DNA of 64,000 nucleotides from Pseudomonas graminis (GTDB lineage Bacteria > Pseudomonadota > Gammaproteobacteria > Pseudomonadales > Pseudomonadaceae): positions 2,259,001 to 2,323,000 of the forward strand of contig NZ_CP053746.1 of the NCBI RefSeq assembly GCF_013201545.1, written 5' to 3'. Positions 12,316 through 23,523 of this stretch are shown in pieces; within the stretch, counting starts at the first letter, position 1; every line of letters starts with the position of its first letter. Both the position numbers and the translations under genes were made by a program. A model generated the notes under the pieces. That model was not told where the DNA came from and did not search any database. It saw only the letters and a list, made by a program, of their open reading frames with translations.

Positions 12316-12476
12316 TGTGGGACCGGCTTTAGCCGGGAAGGCTTCAGTCGTCACACCGCAGAGTTGATGACGGGCAAACTGGCCTCTTCCCGGCTGAAGC
12401 CTGTCCTACGAACATCGCGTGCATCCAAAGGGACTGACTGGGTCCCAACTGGTGGGACCGGCTTTAGCCGGGAAGC
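12316..12476. repeat. Palindromic repeats, GGGACCGGCTTTAGCCGGGAAG family
   Basis: Three copies, one inverted relative to the others, at about 12316-12340, 12386-12413 (inverse, diverged) and 12451-12476. Each core GGCTTTAGCC is itself a palindrome. The last copy abuts the lysR stop. The 327-bp gap between pncB and lysR otherwise shows nothing recognisable except the pncB leader (12152-12315). Confidence 0.8.
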
Positions 12477-12478
12477 TG

Positions 12479-13384
12479 TCACTGCGGCGTTGGCTCGTTG
12501 AGCTGTTCGAGCATCCACTCCACAAACACGCGAATCTTCGGCACTTCGGCCGCGTGCTCCGGGTAGGCGAGGTAATAGGCGTCCTGACTCGGCAGGGCGT
12601 GTGGCCATGGGATGATCAGTTTGCCGTCAGCCAGTTCTTCTTCGACCAGAAACCGGGGCAGCAGCGCGACGCCGCATCCCACTTGCGCCGCGCGAATGCA
12701 CATGTAGATCGTTTCGAAACGCGGGCCGTGGTAGCTGTGTTCCGTCTGGTAGCCCTGACTCTCGAACCAGTCATGCCAGGCCTGGGGACGATGCGCGTTT
12801 TGCAGCAGGACCAGATCGGTCAACTGCGTAGGATCTGTGAAGGGCTCAATCGGTAAACTGCCGGGGGCGCAGACCGGGATCAGCTCTTCGCTGAACAGCT
12901 TCACGCTCTCGGCACCGGGTCGGGCGCCACCGCCGAAATAGAACGACAGGTCGCAACGGCTCTGGGCGAGGTCATCGCTTTCCTGTTCGTTGACCAGATC
13001 CAGATGAATGTGCGGATGACGCATGCGCCAGCCCTTCAGTCGCGGCACCAGCCAGCGGGCACCGAAGGTCGAGGGTGTCGACACCCGCAGGACTTCGGTT
13101 TCGCCGCCGTAGGAACGCAGGAAGTGCGTCGACATTTCCATCTGCGTGAGCACTTTGCGCACTTCGCCCAGGTACAGCGCACCGGCTGGCGTCAATTGCA
13201 GGCGCCGACGAACCCTTCGAAACAACAGGTGTTGCACCAATTCTTCCAACTGGGCGACCTGCTTGCTGACCGCGCTCTGGGTGAGGTTCAGCTCCTCGGC
13301 CGCGCGGGTAAAACTCAGGTGGCGGGTCACCGCTTCAAAACATTGCAGCGCGGTGACCGACGGGAAATGGCGTTTGCTCAGCAT
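12479..13384 (-). CDS. LysR-family transcriptional regulator (GcvA-like)
   Basis: A protein of about 301 residues. The N-terminal winged helix-turn-helix is clear (FPSVTALQCFEAVTRHLSFT, RAAEELNLTQSAVSKQVAQL), followed by a LysR substrate-binding domain. I prefer the start at 13384 (MLSKRHFPS); an ATG 24 bases upstream would add MLTLNEPN. It is divergent from amaB with a 156-bp shared control region. In P. putida a LysR gene occupies the same position beside amaB, so it probably controls amaBA in response to a lysine catabolite such as pipecolate or aminoadipate. That role is inference. Confidence 0.9.
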   Translation of the reverse strand: MLSKRHFPSVTALQCFEAVTRHLSFTRAAEELNLTQSAVSKQVAQLEELVQHLLFRRVRRRLQLTPAGALYLGEVRKVLTQMEMSTHFLRSYGGETEVLRVSTPSTFGARWLVPRLKGWRMRHPHIHLDLVNEQESDDLAQSRCDLSFYFGGGARPGAESVKLFSEELIPVCAPGSLPIEPFTDPTQLTDLVLLQNAHRPQAWHDWFESQGYQTEHSYHGPRFETIYMCIRAAQVGCGVALLPRFLVEEELADGKLIIPWPHALPSQDAYYLAYPEHAAEVPKIRVFVEWMLEQLNEPTPQ

Positions 13385-13540
13385 ATTCGGCTCGTTAAGC
13401 GTCAGCATGAAAAAACGGAATGATATCTCGCTTAATCGTCGTTTGTTGCAGTGCCGCCCGCCAGCTATTACTAGAGGCTGACGAAATAACCCATATTTGG
13501 CATTCCGCTTCCGCGCTTACGATCAGTTTCAGGAGAAACC

Positions 13541-15031
13541 ATGCTCAACGACCTGCTTACCCGACTCGGTGTCGATGCCGCGCTTTATCAACAGGGCGAC
13601 AAGCCTGTTCACACGCCTATCGATGGCAGTCAGGTGGCGTCGGTGAACTGGGAAAGCGCCGCCGAAGTCGAGCAGCGCATCACCCGCGCCGACCACGCCT
13701 TCGAAGCGTGGCGCAAAGTCCCTGCGCCCCGGCGTGGCGAGCTGATCCGCCTGTTTGGCGAAGCGCTGCGCAAGCACAAGGCCGACCTGGGCGAGCTGGT
13801 GTCGTGGGAGGCCGGCAAGATCAAACAGGAAGGGCTGGGTGAAGTGCAGGAAATGATCGACATCTGCGACTTCGCCGTCGGGCTGTCGCGCCAGATGTAC
13901 GGCCTGACCATCGCTTCCGAGCGCCCGGGCCACCACATGCGTGAAACCTGGCACCCGCTGGGCGTCGTCGGCGTCATCAGCGCGTTCAACTTCCCGGTGG
14001 CGGTTTGGTCGTGGAACACCGCGTTGGCGCTGGTCTGCGGTAACTCGGTGATCTGGAAACCGTCGGAAAAGACCCCGCTGACCGCGCTGGCCTGTCAGGC
14101 ATTGTTTGATAAAGTCGTCGCTGAATTTTCCGACGCCCCGCAGTACCTCACCCAGTGTATCGTCGGCGGCCGCGAAGCCGGTGAGGCGTTGGTCGATGAC
14201 CTCCGCGTCGCGTTGATCAGCGCCACTGGCAGTACGCGCATGGGTCGCGAAGTGGCGCCGAAGCTCGCTGCACGCTTCGCCCGCAGCATTCTGGAGCTGG
14301 GCGGCAACAACGCGATGATTCTGACCCCAAGTGCCGATCTGGACCTGGCCGTGCGCGCGGTGCTGTTCAGTGCCGTCGGGACGGCCGGTCAGCGTTGCAC
14401 CACCCTGCGGCGTTTGATCGCGCATTCGTCGGTCAAGGCCGAGTTCGTCGAGCGCCTGAAAGCGGCGTACGCCAAGGTGCGCATCGGGCATCCGCTGGAA
14501 GGCAATCTGGTCGGTCCGCTGATCGACAAGCAAAGCTATGAAAACATGCAGGAGGCGCTGGAACAGGCGCTAAGCGAAGGCGGCAAGGTGTTTGGTGGCA
14601 AGCGCCAGCTGCAGGAGAAATTCCCGAACGCTTATTACGTTTCGCCGGCCATCGTCGAGATGCCGGAGCAGAGCGATGTGGTGCGCAGCGAAACCTTCGC
14701 GCCGATTCTGTACGTGGTGGGCTACGAGGAATTCAGCGAGGCGGTGCGCCTGAATAACGATGTGCCCCAGGGTTTGTCGTCCTGCATCTTTACCACCGAC
14801 GTGCGCGAGGCCGAGCAGTTCATTTCGGCGTTGGGCAGCGATTGCGGCATTGCCAACGTCAATATTGGCCCGAGTGGTGCAGAGATTGGTGGTGCGTTCG
14901 GTGGCGAGAAAGAAACCGGCGGCGGCCGCGAGTCCGGCTCGGACTCGTGGAAAGGCTACATGCGTCGCCAGACTGCCACGGTGAACTACTCCCGCGAACT
15001 GCCGCTGGCGCAAGGGATTACGTTTGATTGA
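13541..15031 (+). CDS. amaB: L-piperidine-6-carboxylate dehydrogenase (ALDH7 family)
   Basis: A 496-residue NAD-dependent aldehyde dehydrogenase that oxidises piperidine-6-carboxylate (aminoadipate semialdehyde) to 2-aminoadipate. Visible features are the NAD-binding region FNFPVAVWSWNTALALVCGN, the general-base glutamate in LELGGNNA and the nucleophile cysteine in GTAGQRCTTLRRL. GQRCTTLRRL and the closing GSDSWKGYMRRQTATVNYS are typical of the antiquitin/ALDH7 class. The ATG has AGGAG 7 bases upstream. With amaA downstream it forms the D-lysine/L-pipecolate route described in P. putida (PP_5257-5258). Confidence 0.93.
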   Translation: MLNDLLTRLGVDAALYQQGDKPVHTPIDGSQVASVNWESAAEVEQRITRADHAFEAWRKVPAPRRGELIRLFGEALRKHKADLGELVSWEAGKIKQEGLGEVQEMIDICDFAVGLSRQMYGLTIASERPGHHMRETWHPLGVVGVISAFNFPVAVWSWNTALALVCGNSVIWKPSEKTPLTALACQALFDKVVAEFSDAPQYLTQCIVGGREAGEALVDDLRVALISATGSTRMGREVAPKLAARFARSILELGGNNAMILTPSADLDLAVRAVLFSAVGTAGQRCTTLRRLIAHSSVKAEFVERLKAAYAKVRIGHPLEGNLVGPLIDKQSYENMQEALEQALSEGGKVFGGKRQLQEKFPNAYYVSPAIVEMPEQSDVVRSETFAPILYVVGYEEFSEAVRLNNDVPQGLSSCIFTTDVREAEQFISALGSDCGIANVNIGPSGAEIGGAFGGEKETGGGRESGSDSWKGYMRRQTATVNYSRELPLAQGITFD

Positions 15032-15060
15032 TGCCATCTGGTCGACCGCGTTCTGACAGA

Positions 15061-15170
15061 TGATCGTGCCCACGCTCTGCGTGGGTACGCATCCCCAGGC
15101 GCTCTGCGCCCGATTTTTGTGACGCGGAGCGTCGCTGGCTGCATTACCACGCGGAGCGTGGGAACGATCA
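15061..15170. repeat. Palindromic repeat pair, GATCGTTCCCACGC family
   Basis: Two inverted copies of the Pseudomonas repeat: one begins GATCGTGCCCACGCTCTGCG at 15062, the other ends CGTGGGAACGATCA at 15170, with GACGCGGAGCGTC between them. It sits between amaB and amaA, which are otherwise co-directional. Confidence 0.85.
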
Positions 15171-15200
15171 GGTCCGGCTGTCTCTTTCCGAGGGTTTGCG

Positions 15201-16484
15201 ATGCCGTTACGCGAAGAATGTCTGTGGGAAACGCTGACGCCGCAAAGGCCGGAAGCGCCTGCGTTGAGCGGGGAAGTGACGGTCGATGTGTGTGTCATCG
15301 GCGCAGGCATCACGGGTTTGTCGGCGGCCATTCATCTGCTTGAACAGGGCAAGACGGTCGCGGTTGTTGAAGCCCATCGCACCGGGCAGGGCGGGTCGGG
15401 ACGGAACGTAGGACTGGTCAACGCGGGCCTGTGGATTCCCCCTGACGAAATCGAAGTCGGCTTCGGCGAAAAAGTCGGCAGCCAGCTCAACACCATGCTC
15501 GGCAATGCGCCGTCACTGGTGTTCAGCCTGATCGAAAAATACGCCATCGACTGCCAGGCGACGCGCAAAGGCACACTGCACATGGCCCACAACGCCAAAG
15601 GCGAGCAGGACCTGCGCAGCCGTGAAGAACAATGGAAACGTCGCGGCGCGCCTGTGGAATTGCTCACCGGCAAAGCCTGCCAGGAAGCGACCGGCACCAC
15701 CGAGATTACCTCCGCTTTACTCGATCACCGCGCGGGCACCATCAACCCGATGGCCTACACCAGCGGGCTGGCGGCGGCCGTCACGCAATTGGGTGGTCAG
15801 CGTTTCGATCACTCGCCGGTCAAACGCCTGGAGCGACAAGGCGCGCGCTGGTGCGTGATCACCGAAAACGGCGCGGTGCTTGCCGAGCAAGTCGTGATCG
15901 CGTCCAACGCCTACACCGAGGGCGAGTGGACCGAGCTTCGGCGCAACTTCTTCCCCGGCTACTACTATCAAGTGGCCTCCGCGCCCCTGGTCGAAGACGC
16001 GGCGCAGCAGATTTTGCCGGGCGGGCAGGGCTCCTGGGACACGCGTCAGGTGCTCAGCAGCATTCGTCGCGATGCCGATGGCCGTCTGTTGCTGGGCAGT
16101 CTGGGCAATGGCAATCAGAAGCCCGGCTGGTTTCTCAAAGCGTGGGCCGATCGGGTGCAGCAGCATTATTTCCCGTACCTCAAACCGGTTGAGTGGGAAT
16201 GCAAGTGGACCGGCTGCATCGCGTTCACGCCCGATCACCTCCTGCGAATGTTCGAGCCTGCCCCGGGACTGGTCGCGGTTACCGGTTACAACGGACGGGG
16301 CAACACCACAGGGACAGTCGTTGGCAAAGCCTTCGCCGATTATCTGTGCAGCGGCAACGCCAGTGTCTTACCCATCCCCTTTGCGCAGATGCAGCCGCTG
16401 GCGGCCGTCGGACTGCGCAGCTCTTTGTACGAGGCTGGCTTTTCGCTATACCATGCGGGCCAATGCCTCAGAATCGTGATCTGA
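15201..16484 (+). CDS. amaA: L-pipecolate oxidase (FAD-dependent)
   Basis: A 427-residue flavoprotein of the DAO/glycine-oxidase-like family. The Rossmann FAD motif GAGITGLSAAIHLLEQG is at about residues 33-49, and the flavin-contacting GQGGSGRNVGLVNAG follows. The C-terminal GYNGRGNTTGTVVGK is the second FAD-binding segment. AmaA of P. putida oxidises L-pipecolate to piperidine-6-carboxylate, the substrate of AmaB encoded just upstream. The palindromic repeat between the two genes may uncouple their expression. The alternative of a general amine oxidase is less likely given the neighbour. Confidence 0.92.
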   Translation: MPLREECLWETLTPQRPEAPALSGEVTVDVCVIGAGITGLSAAIHLLEQGKTVAVVEAHRTGQGGSGRNVGLVNAGLWIPPDEIEVGFGEKVGSQLNTMLGNAPSLVFSLIEKYAIDCQATRKGTLHMAHNAKGEQDLRSREEQWKRRGAPVELLTGKACQEATGTTEITSALLDHRAGTINPMAYTSGLAAAVTQLGGQRFDHSPVKRLERQGARWCVITENGAVLAEQVVIASNAYTEGEWTELRRNFFPGYYYQVASAPLVEDAAQQILPGGQGSWDTRQVLSSIRRDADGRLLLGSLGNGNQKPGWFLKAWADRVQQHYFPYLKPVEWECKWTGCIAFTPDHLLRMFEPAPGLVAVTGYNGRGNTTGTVVGKAFADYLCSGNASVLPIPFAQMQPLAAVGLRSSLYEAGFSLYHAGQCLRIVI

Positions 16485-16771
16485 GAAGAATTCTCTCTCC
16501 AAAACAACGCTTTCTCCCACATCCACTACCCTCAAATGGTGCGGCCCGTAGCGGAACCGCACCGACGGTGTGCAGTTCGGTGACGCAGGCTGTAACAACA
16601 GGGTTGTACAGGTGCGGATGGAGCAGTTGCGCGCCTGCGTCGCCAGGGTTGCTCTTTTAAAGTCGTGAGGTTGCACCTTGCGCGGTTTAGACGGTTGCAC
16701 GCCCTGTAAAAAAGGGCAGAAATCAGTCGGATAGCAACAAAACGACGAGTTTCTCAAGAATAAAAAACCGA
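16485..16771. other. Gene-free leader region before braC
   Basis: About 290 bases without a credible gene. A short stem GCCCT-N7-AGGGC lies at about 16699-16715. Scattered TGGTGC, GCACC and TGCACC half-sites resemble NtrC halves, but none pairs at the right spacing. The stretch ends in the sigma-54 promoter listed separately. Confidence 0.5.
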
Positions 16772-16787
16772 TGGCACGCCACTTGCT
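16772..16787 (+). promoter_or_regulatory. Sigma-54 promoter of braC
   Basis: TGGCACG-CCAC-TTGCT is an exact match to the RpoN consensus TGGCACG-N4-TTGCW. Transcription would begin near 16798, about 43 bases before the ATG. Confidence 0.8.
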
Positions 16788-16840
16788 CGCAGCAGCTCTG
16801 TGGTCGCAGTGCTAATTAAAAAACCCAGGAGCACCAACTC

Positions 16841-17977
16841 ATGTCGCAGACGTTCTACAGAAAAGGCTTTCTCGCACTCGCAGTGGCTACTGCCATGGGT
16901 GCGGCTTCATTTGCGCAGGCAGCCGACATCAAGATCGGCGTTGCAGGCCCGATGACCGGCGCCAACGCCTCATTCGGCGAGCAATACATGAAGGGCGCTC
17001 AAGCAGCTGCCGATGCCATCAACGCTGCGGGCGGCGTCAACGGCGATAAAATCGTCCTGACCGCCTACGACGATGCTTGCGAACCGAAACAGGCCGTTGC
17101 CGTTGCCAACAAGGCCGCGTCCGACAAAGTTGCCGGCGTTGTCGGTCACTTCTGCTCCTCCTCGACCATCCCTGCGTCGGAAGTCTATGACGAAGCCGGC
17201 ATCATCGCGATCACCCCTGGCTCCACCAACCCGACCGTGACCGAGCGCGGCCTGAGCGCCATGTTCCGTATGTGCGGCCGTGACGATCAGCAAGGCATCG
17301 TGGCCGGCGACTACATCGTCGACGTGCTCAAGGGCAAGAAAATCGCCGTCATCAACGACAAAGACACCTACGGCAAAGGCCTGGCAGACGCCACCGCCAA
17401 GCAGCTGACCGCTCGCGGCGTGAAGCCGGTGCTGGAAGAAGGTCTGACCCGTGGCGAAAAAGACTTCAGCGCCCTGGTCACCAAGATTCGTTCGGTTGGC
17501 GCTGACGTCGTTTACTTCGGCGGCCTGCACCCGGAAGCCGGTCCACTGGTTCGCCAACTGCGTGAGCAAGGCCTGAAAGACGTCAAGTTCATGTCTGACG
17601 ACGGCGTCGTGACCGACGAACTGGTGACCACCGCTGGCGGCGCGCAATACGTCGATGGCGTGTACATGACCTTCGGCGCCGACCCGCGCATGCTGCCAGA
17701 CAGCAAGGCCGTGGTTGAGCAGTTCCGCAAATCCGGCTACGAGCCAGAAGGCTACACCCTCTACGCGTACGCTTCGGTTCAGGCCCTGGCCGCCGGCTTC
17801 AACGGTGCCAAGTCGAACAAAGGCGAAGACGCTGCCAAGTTCCTCAAGGCTCACCCGGTCAAAACCGTCATGGGCGAGAAAGCCTGGGACACCAAGGGCG
17901 ACCTGAAAGTCTCTGACTACGTGGTTTACCAGTGGGACAAGGACGGCAAATACCACCAGCTCGAAAAGCAGAAGTGA
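16841..17977 (+). CDS. braC: Branched-chain amino-acid ABC transporter substrate-binding protein
   Basis: A 378-residue periplasmic binding protein of the LivJ/LivK/BraC family (Peripla_BP_6 fold). The Sec signal peptide covers about residues 1-28, with a cleavage site after SFAQA. The mature start ADIKIGVAGPMTGANASFGE is typical. It captures leucine, isoleucine and valine (and often other neutral amino acids) for the permease encoded downstream. AGGAG lies 9 bases before the ATG. A strong stem-loop separates it from livH, as expected for a protein needed in excess over the membrane parts. Confidence 0.95.
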   Translation: MSQTFYRKGFLALAVATAMGAASFAQAADIKIGVAGPMTGANASFGEQYMKGAQAAADAINAAGGVNGDKIVLTAYDDACEPKQAVAVANKAASDKVAGVVGHFCSSSTIPASEVYDEAGIIAITPGSTNPTVTERGLSAMFRMCGRDDQQGIVAGDYIVDVLKGKKIAVINDKDTYGKGLADATAKQLTARGVKPVLEEGLTRGEKDFSALVTKIRSVGADVVYFGGLHPEAGPLVRQLREQGLKDVKFMSDDGVVTDELVTTAGGAQYVDGVYMTFGADPRMLPDSKAVVEQFRKSGYEPEGYTLYAYASVQALAAGFNGAKSNKGEDAAKFLKAHPVKTVMGEKAWDTKGDLKVSDYVVYQWDKDGKYHQLEKQK

Positions 17978-17998
17978 GTTAAGCGCTTAGTCGGATCT

Positions 17999-18069
17999 GC
18001 TGTTTCCCGGGGGTGAGCCAGGAAACAGCCTGATCCGGTAATCGGCGCTGTCTGACGGCGGCGCCGGAT
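17999..18069 (+). other. Paired stem-loops between braC and livH
   Basis: The first hairpin has perfect 9-bp arms GCTGTTTCC (17999-18007) and GGAAACAGC (18021-18029). The second pairs ATCCGG (18033-18038) with CCGGAT (18064-18069), with inner GC pairing. No T-run follows the first. They probably protect braC mRNA and lower read-through into livHMGF. Confidence 0.65.
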
Positions 18070-18161
18070 TTCTTCTGTTGCCACTGTGTGCGCCGCTCTA
18101 TTCCTCACGAGGGAATGGTCGCGCGCGCCAGGTCGGCCTTTCAAGTTCGTGAGCGTGCGTG

Positions 18162-19076
<915 letters not shown>

Positions 19077-19078
19077 CC

Positions 19079-20374
19079 ATGTCTGCACCTACTAAACCCA
19101 TTGATATCAAACAAAGCCTGATCGACGCGGTGATCGCCGGCTTGCTGGCGCTGATCGTGTTCGGTCCGATCGTCGGTATCGTACTGGACGGCTACGGCTT
19201 CAACCTGCAACCAGGACGCGTGGCCGTGCTCGTTGGCGTGGTCGTCGTCGGTCGTTTCTTCATGAGCCTGTTCCTGCAGACGCCGAAGGGCGTGGCCATC
19301 GCGCAGAGCTTTGAAAGTTCGGGCTCCGGCGTGCACGTGCTGCCGCCGGGCTACAAGACGCGGCTGCGCTTCATCATTCCGCTGATGATCCTGATCGCGG
19401 TGATCTTTCCGATCTTCGCCGACAAGTACGTGCTGACCGTGGTGATTCTCGGCCTGATCTACGTGCTGCTGGGCCTGGGCCTTAATATCGTGGTCGGCCT
19501 CGCCGGTCTGCTCGATCTGGGTTACGTGGCCTTCTATGCCATTGGCGCGTACGGCCTGGCCCTGGGTTATCAGTATCTGGGCCTGGGGTTCTGGTCGGCG
19601 CTGCCGCTGGCAGCGATTGCGGCGGCGCTTGCCGGGTGCATCCTCGGTTTTCCAGTGCTGCGCATGCATGGGGATTACCTCGCTATCGTGACCCTGGGCT
19701 TCGGCGAGATCATTCGTCTGGTGCTCAACAACTGGCTGTCGTTCACCGGCGGACCGAACGGCGTGCCGGTGCCTGCGCCGACCTTCTTCGGTCTGGAGTT
19801 CGGGCGTCGCGCCAAAGACGGCGGCATCCCGATCCACGAGTATTTCGGCTTCGAATACAACCCGGACCTGAAATTCATCTTCATCTACACCGTGCTGTTC
19901 CTGGTCGTGTTGGCTGTGCTGTACGTCAAGCACCGCCTGACGCGCATGCCGGTCGGCCGCGCGTGGGAAGCCCTCCGTGAAGACGAAATTGCCTGCCGCT
20001 CCATGGGCCTGAATCACGTGCTGGTCAAGCTGTCGGCTTTCACCATCGGCGCGTCAACGGCCGGTCTGGCGGGCGTGTTCTTCGCCAGCTATCAAGGCTT
20101 CGTCAACCCGACCTCGTTCACCTTCTTCGAGTCGGCGTTGATTCTCGCCATCGTCGTGCTCGGCGGCATGGGCTCGACAGTCGGCGTGGTCATCGCGGCA
20201 TTCGTGCTGACCGTCGCACCGGAACTCTTGCGCAGCTTCGCGGAATACCGCGTCTTGCTGTTCGGCATCCTCATGGTGCTGATGATGATCTGGCGTCCCC
20301 GTGGCCTGATCCGCATCAGCCGTACCGGCGTGCAGCCACGCAAAGGCGTGCTGGCCAAAGTGGAGGGCGCGTAA
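19079..20374 (+). CDS. livM: Branched-chain amino-acid ABC permease LivM
   Basis: A 431-residue inner-membrane permease, similar in length to E. coli LivM. The first 100 residues form an N-terminal extension with two hydrophobic segments. The conserved core begins near YVLTVVILGLIYVLLGLGLN and includes GLLDLGYVAFYAIGAY and GRAWEALREDEIACRSMGLN, the loop that contacts the ATPases. It starts 2 bases after the livH stop and its stop overlaps the livG ATG by one base, indicating translational coupling. The in-frame extension upstream inside livH is rejected. Confidence 0.95.
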   Translation: MSAPTKPIDIKQSLIDAVIAGLLALIVFGPIVGIVLDGYGFNLQPGRVAVLVGVVVVGRFFMSLFLQTPKGVAIAQSFESSGSGVHVLPPGYKTRLRFIIPLMILIAVIFPIFADKYVLTVVILGLIYVLLGLGLNIVVGLAGLLDLGYVAFYAIGAYGLALGYQYLGLGFWSALPLAAIAAALAGCILGFPVLRMHGDYLAIVTLGFGEIIRLVLNNWLSFTGGPNGVPVPAPTFFGLEFGRRAKDGGIPIHEYFGFEYNPDLKFIFIYTVLFLVVLAVLYVKHRLTRMPVGRAWEALREDEIACRSMGLNHVLVKLSAFTIGASTAGLAGVFFASYQGFVNPTSFTFFESALILAIVVLGGMGSTVGVVIAAFVLTVAPELLRSFAEYRVLLFGILMVLMMIWRPRGLIRISRTGVQPRKGVLAKVEGA

Positions 20375-21249
20375 TGAGCGAAGAAATCGTTCTGTCCGTC
20401 GAAAACCTGATGATGCACTTCGGCGGCATCAAGGCCCTCAGCGACGTCAGCCTGCAAGTGCGGCGCAACTCGATCTTCGCCCTGATCGGCCCGAACGGCG
20501 CCGGCAAGACCACCGTGTTCAACTGCCTGACCGGCTTCTACAAAGCCACCGGCGGGCGTATCGAGCTCAATGCGCGAGGCAAGAAAACCAACGTCATTCA
20601 GTTGCTCGGAGAGCAATTTCGCGCCGCGGACTTCGCGTCGCCGAAGCGCTTCGGCAGCCGGCTGTACTACAAGATGTTTGGCGGCACGCACCTGGTAAAC
20701 CGTGCAGGGCTGGCGCGTACCTTCCAGAACATTCGCCTGTTCAAGGAAATGTCCGTCGTCGAGAACCTGCTGGTCGCACAGCACATGTGGGTCAACCGCA
20801 ACATGCTGGCCGGCATCCTCAACACCAAGGCCTATCGCAAGGCCGAAGAGGACGCGATGAACACGGCGTTCTACTGGCTCGAAGTGGTAGATCTGGTGGA
20901 CTGCGCCAACCGTCTGGCCGGTGAGCTTTCCTACGGCCAGCAACGTCGTCTTGAGATTGCCCGCGCCATGTGCACGCGCCCTCAGGTGATCTGCCTGGAT
21001 GAACCCGCCGCTGGCCTGAACCCTCAGGAAACCGAGGCGCTGAGCGGCATGATTCGCCACCTGCGCGACGATCACGACATGACTATCGTGCTGATCGAAC
21101 ACGACATGGGCATGGTCATGGGCATTTCCGACGACATCGTCGTGCTCGACCACGGCAACGTGATCGCCAAAGGCAAACCGGAGCAGATCCGCAACGATCC
21201 GAAAGTGATCGCGGCGTATCTGGGCGCTGATGAAGAGGAGCTGGTATGA
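20374..21249 (+). CDS. livG: Branched-chain amino-acid ABC ATPase LivG
   Basis: A 291-residue ATPase. The Walker A is GPNGAGKTT (about residues 39-47), the signature is LSYGQQRRLEIARAM and the Walker B is VICLDEPAAGLNP. It ends with the C-terminal extension typical of this branched-chain family. It is about 35 residues longer than E. coli LivG because of an insertion at about residues 63-100 (VIQLLGEQFRAADFASPKRF and following), just before the Q-loop region LARTFQNIRLF. The stop overlaps the livF start by 4 bases. Confidence 0.95.
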   Translation: MSEEIVLSVENLMMHFGGIKALSDVSLQVRRNSIFALIGPNGAGKTTVFNCLTGFYKATGGRIELNARGKKTNVIQLLGEQFRAADFASPKRFGSRLYYKMFGGTHLVNRAGLARTFQNIRLFKEMSVVENLLVAQHMWVNRNMLAGILNTKAYRKAEEDAMNTAFYWLEVVDLVDCANRLAGELSYGQQRRLEIARAMCTRPQVICLDEPAAGLNPQETEALSGMIRHLRDDHDMTIVLIEHDMGMVMGISDDIVVLDHGNVIAKGKPEQIRNDPKVIAAYLGADEEELV

Positions 21250-21962
21250 GCAAGCCGATCCTCGAACTGAAAGAGATCGATGTGTATTACGGGCCGATCC
21301 AGGCCCTCAAGAAAGTCTCGATGCACATTGATGAGGGCGAGACGGTCAGCCTGATCGGCTCCAACGGTGCGGGCAAGTCCACGCTGCTGATGTCGATCTT
21401 CGGCCAGCCGCGCGCGGCCAGTGGCCAGATCATCTATCAGGGCACCGACATCACCCACAAGTCGTCGCACTACATTGCTTCCAATGGCATCGCGCAGTCG
21501 CCGGAAGGCCGCCGCGTGTTCCCGGACATGTCAGTGGAAGAAAACCTGATGATGGGCACCATCCCCATTGGCGACAAACATGCCAGCGAAGACATGCAGC
21601 GTATGTTCGAGATGTTCCCGCGGCTCAAGGAGCGTCGCAATCAGCGGGCGATGACCATGTCCGGCGGCGAGCAGCAAATGCTCGCCATCGCTCGCGCGCT
21701 GATGAGCCGTCCCAAGTTGCTGCTGCTGGACGAGCCGAGCCTGGGTCTGGCGCCGATCATCGTCAAGCAGATCTTCGCGACACTGCGTGAATTGGCGCAG
21801 ACCGGCATGACGATCTTCCTGGTCGAGCAGAATGCCAACCATGCGTTGAAGCTGTCGGACCGTGCTTACGTGATGGTCAACGGCGAGATTCGGCTGACGG
21901 GCACGGGTAAGGAATTGCTCACCAATGAGGAGGTCAGGAACGCCTATCTTGGCGGGCACTGA
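21246..21962 (+). CDS. livF: Branched-chain amino-acid ABC ATPase LivF
   Basis: A 238-residue ATPase, the partner of LivG. It shows Walker A GSNGAGKST, signature MSGGEQQMLAIARAL, Walker B LLLLDEPSLGLAP and the switch histidine region VEQNANHAL. ATGA overlap with livG. Last gene of the operon, followed by a clear terminator 24 bases downstream. Confidence 0.95.
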   Translation: MSKPILELKEIDVYYGPIQALKKVSMHIDEGETVSLIGSNGAGKSTLLMSIFGQPRAASGQIIYQGTDITHKSSHYIASNGIAQSPEGRRVFPDMSVEENLMMGTIPIGDKHASEDMQRMFEMFPRLKERRNQRAMTMSGGEQQMLAIARALMSRPKLLLLDEPSLGLAPIIVKQIFATLRELAQTGMTIFLVEQNANHALKLSDRAYVMVNGEIRLTGTGKELLTNEEVRNAYLGGH

Positions 21963-21985
21963 TTCCTGATCACTGCTGTAAAAAC

Positions 21986-22019
21986 AAGCCCCGGGTGGAT
22001 AACTTCCGGGGCTTTTTTA
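21986..22019 (+). terminator. Rho-independent terminator of the liv operon
   Basis: Perfect 9-bp GC-rich arms AAGCCCCGG (21986-21994) and CCGGGGCTT (22006-22014), followed by a run of T to 22018. Confidence 0.93.
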
Positions 22020-22029
22020 TAGCATACCC

Positions 22030-23504
<1,475 letters not shown>

Positions 23505-23523
23505 GTAGTTCTACCGATCGTGA

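Noticed and set aside
16501..16720. NtrC site before braC
   Set aside because: Several GCACC and GGTGC halves exist, but none pairs with the 5-base spacing; the closest has a 3-base spacer.
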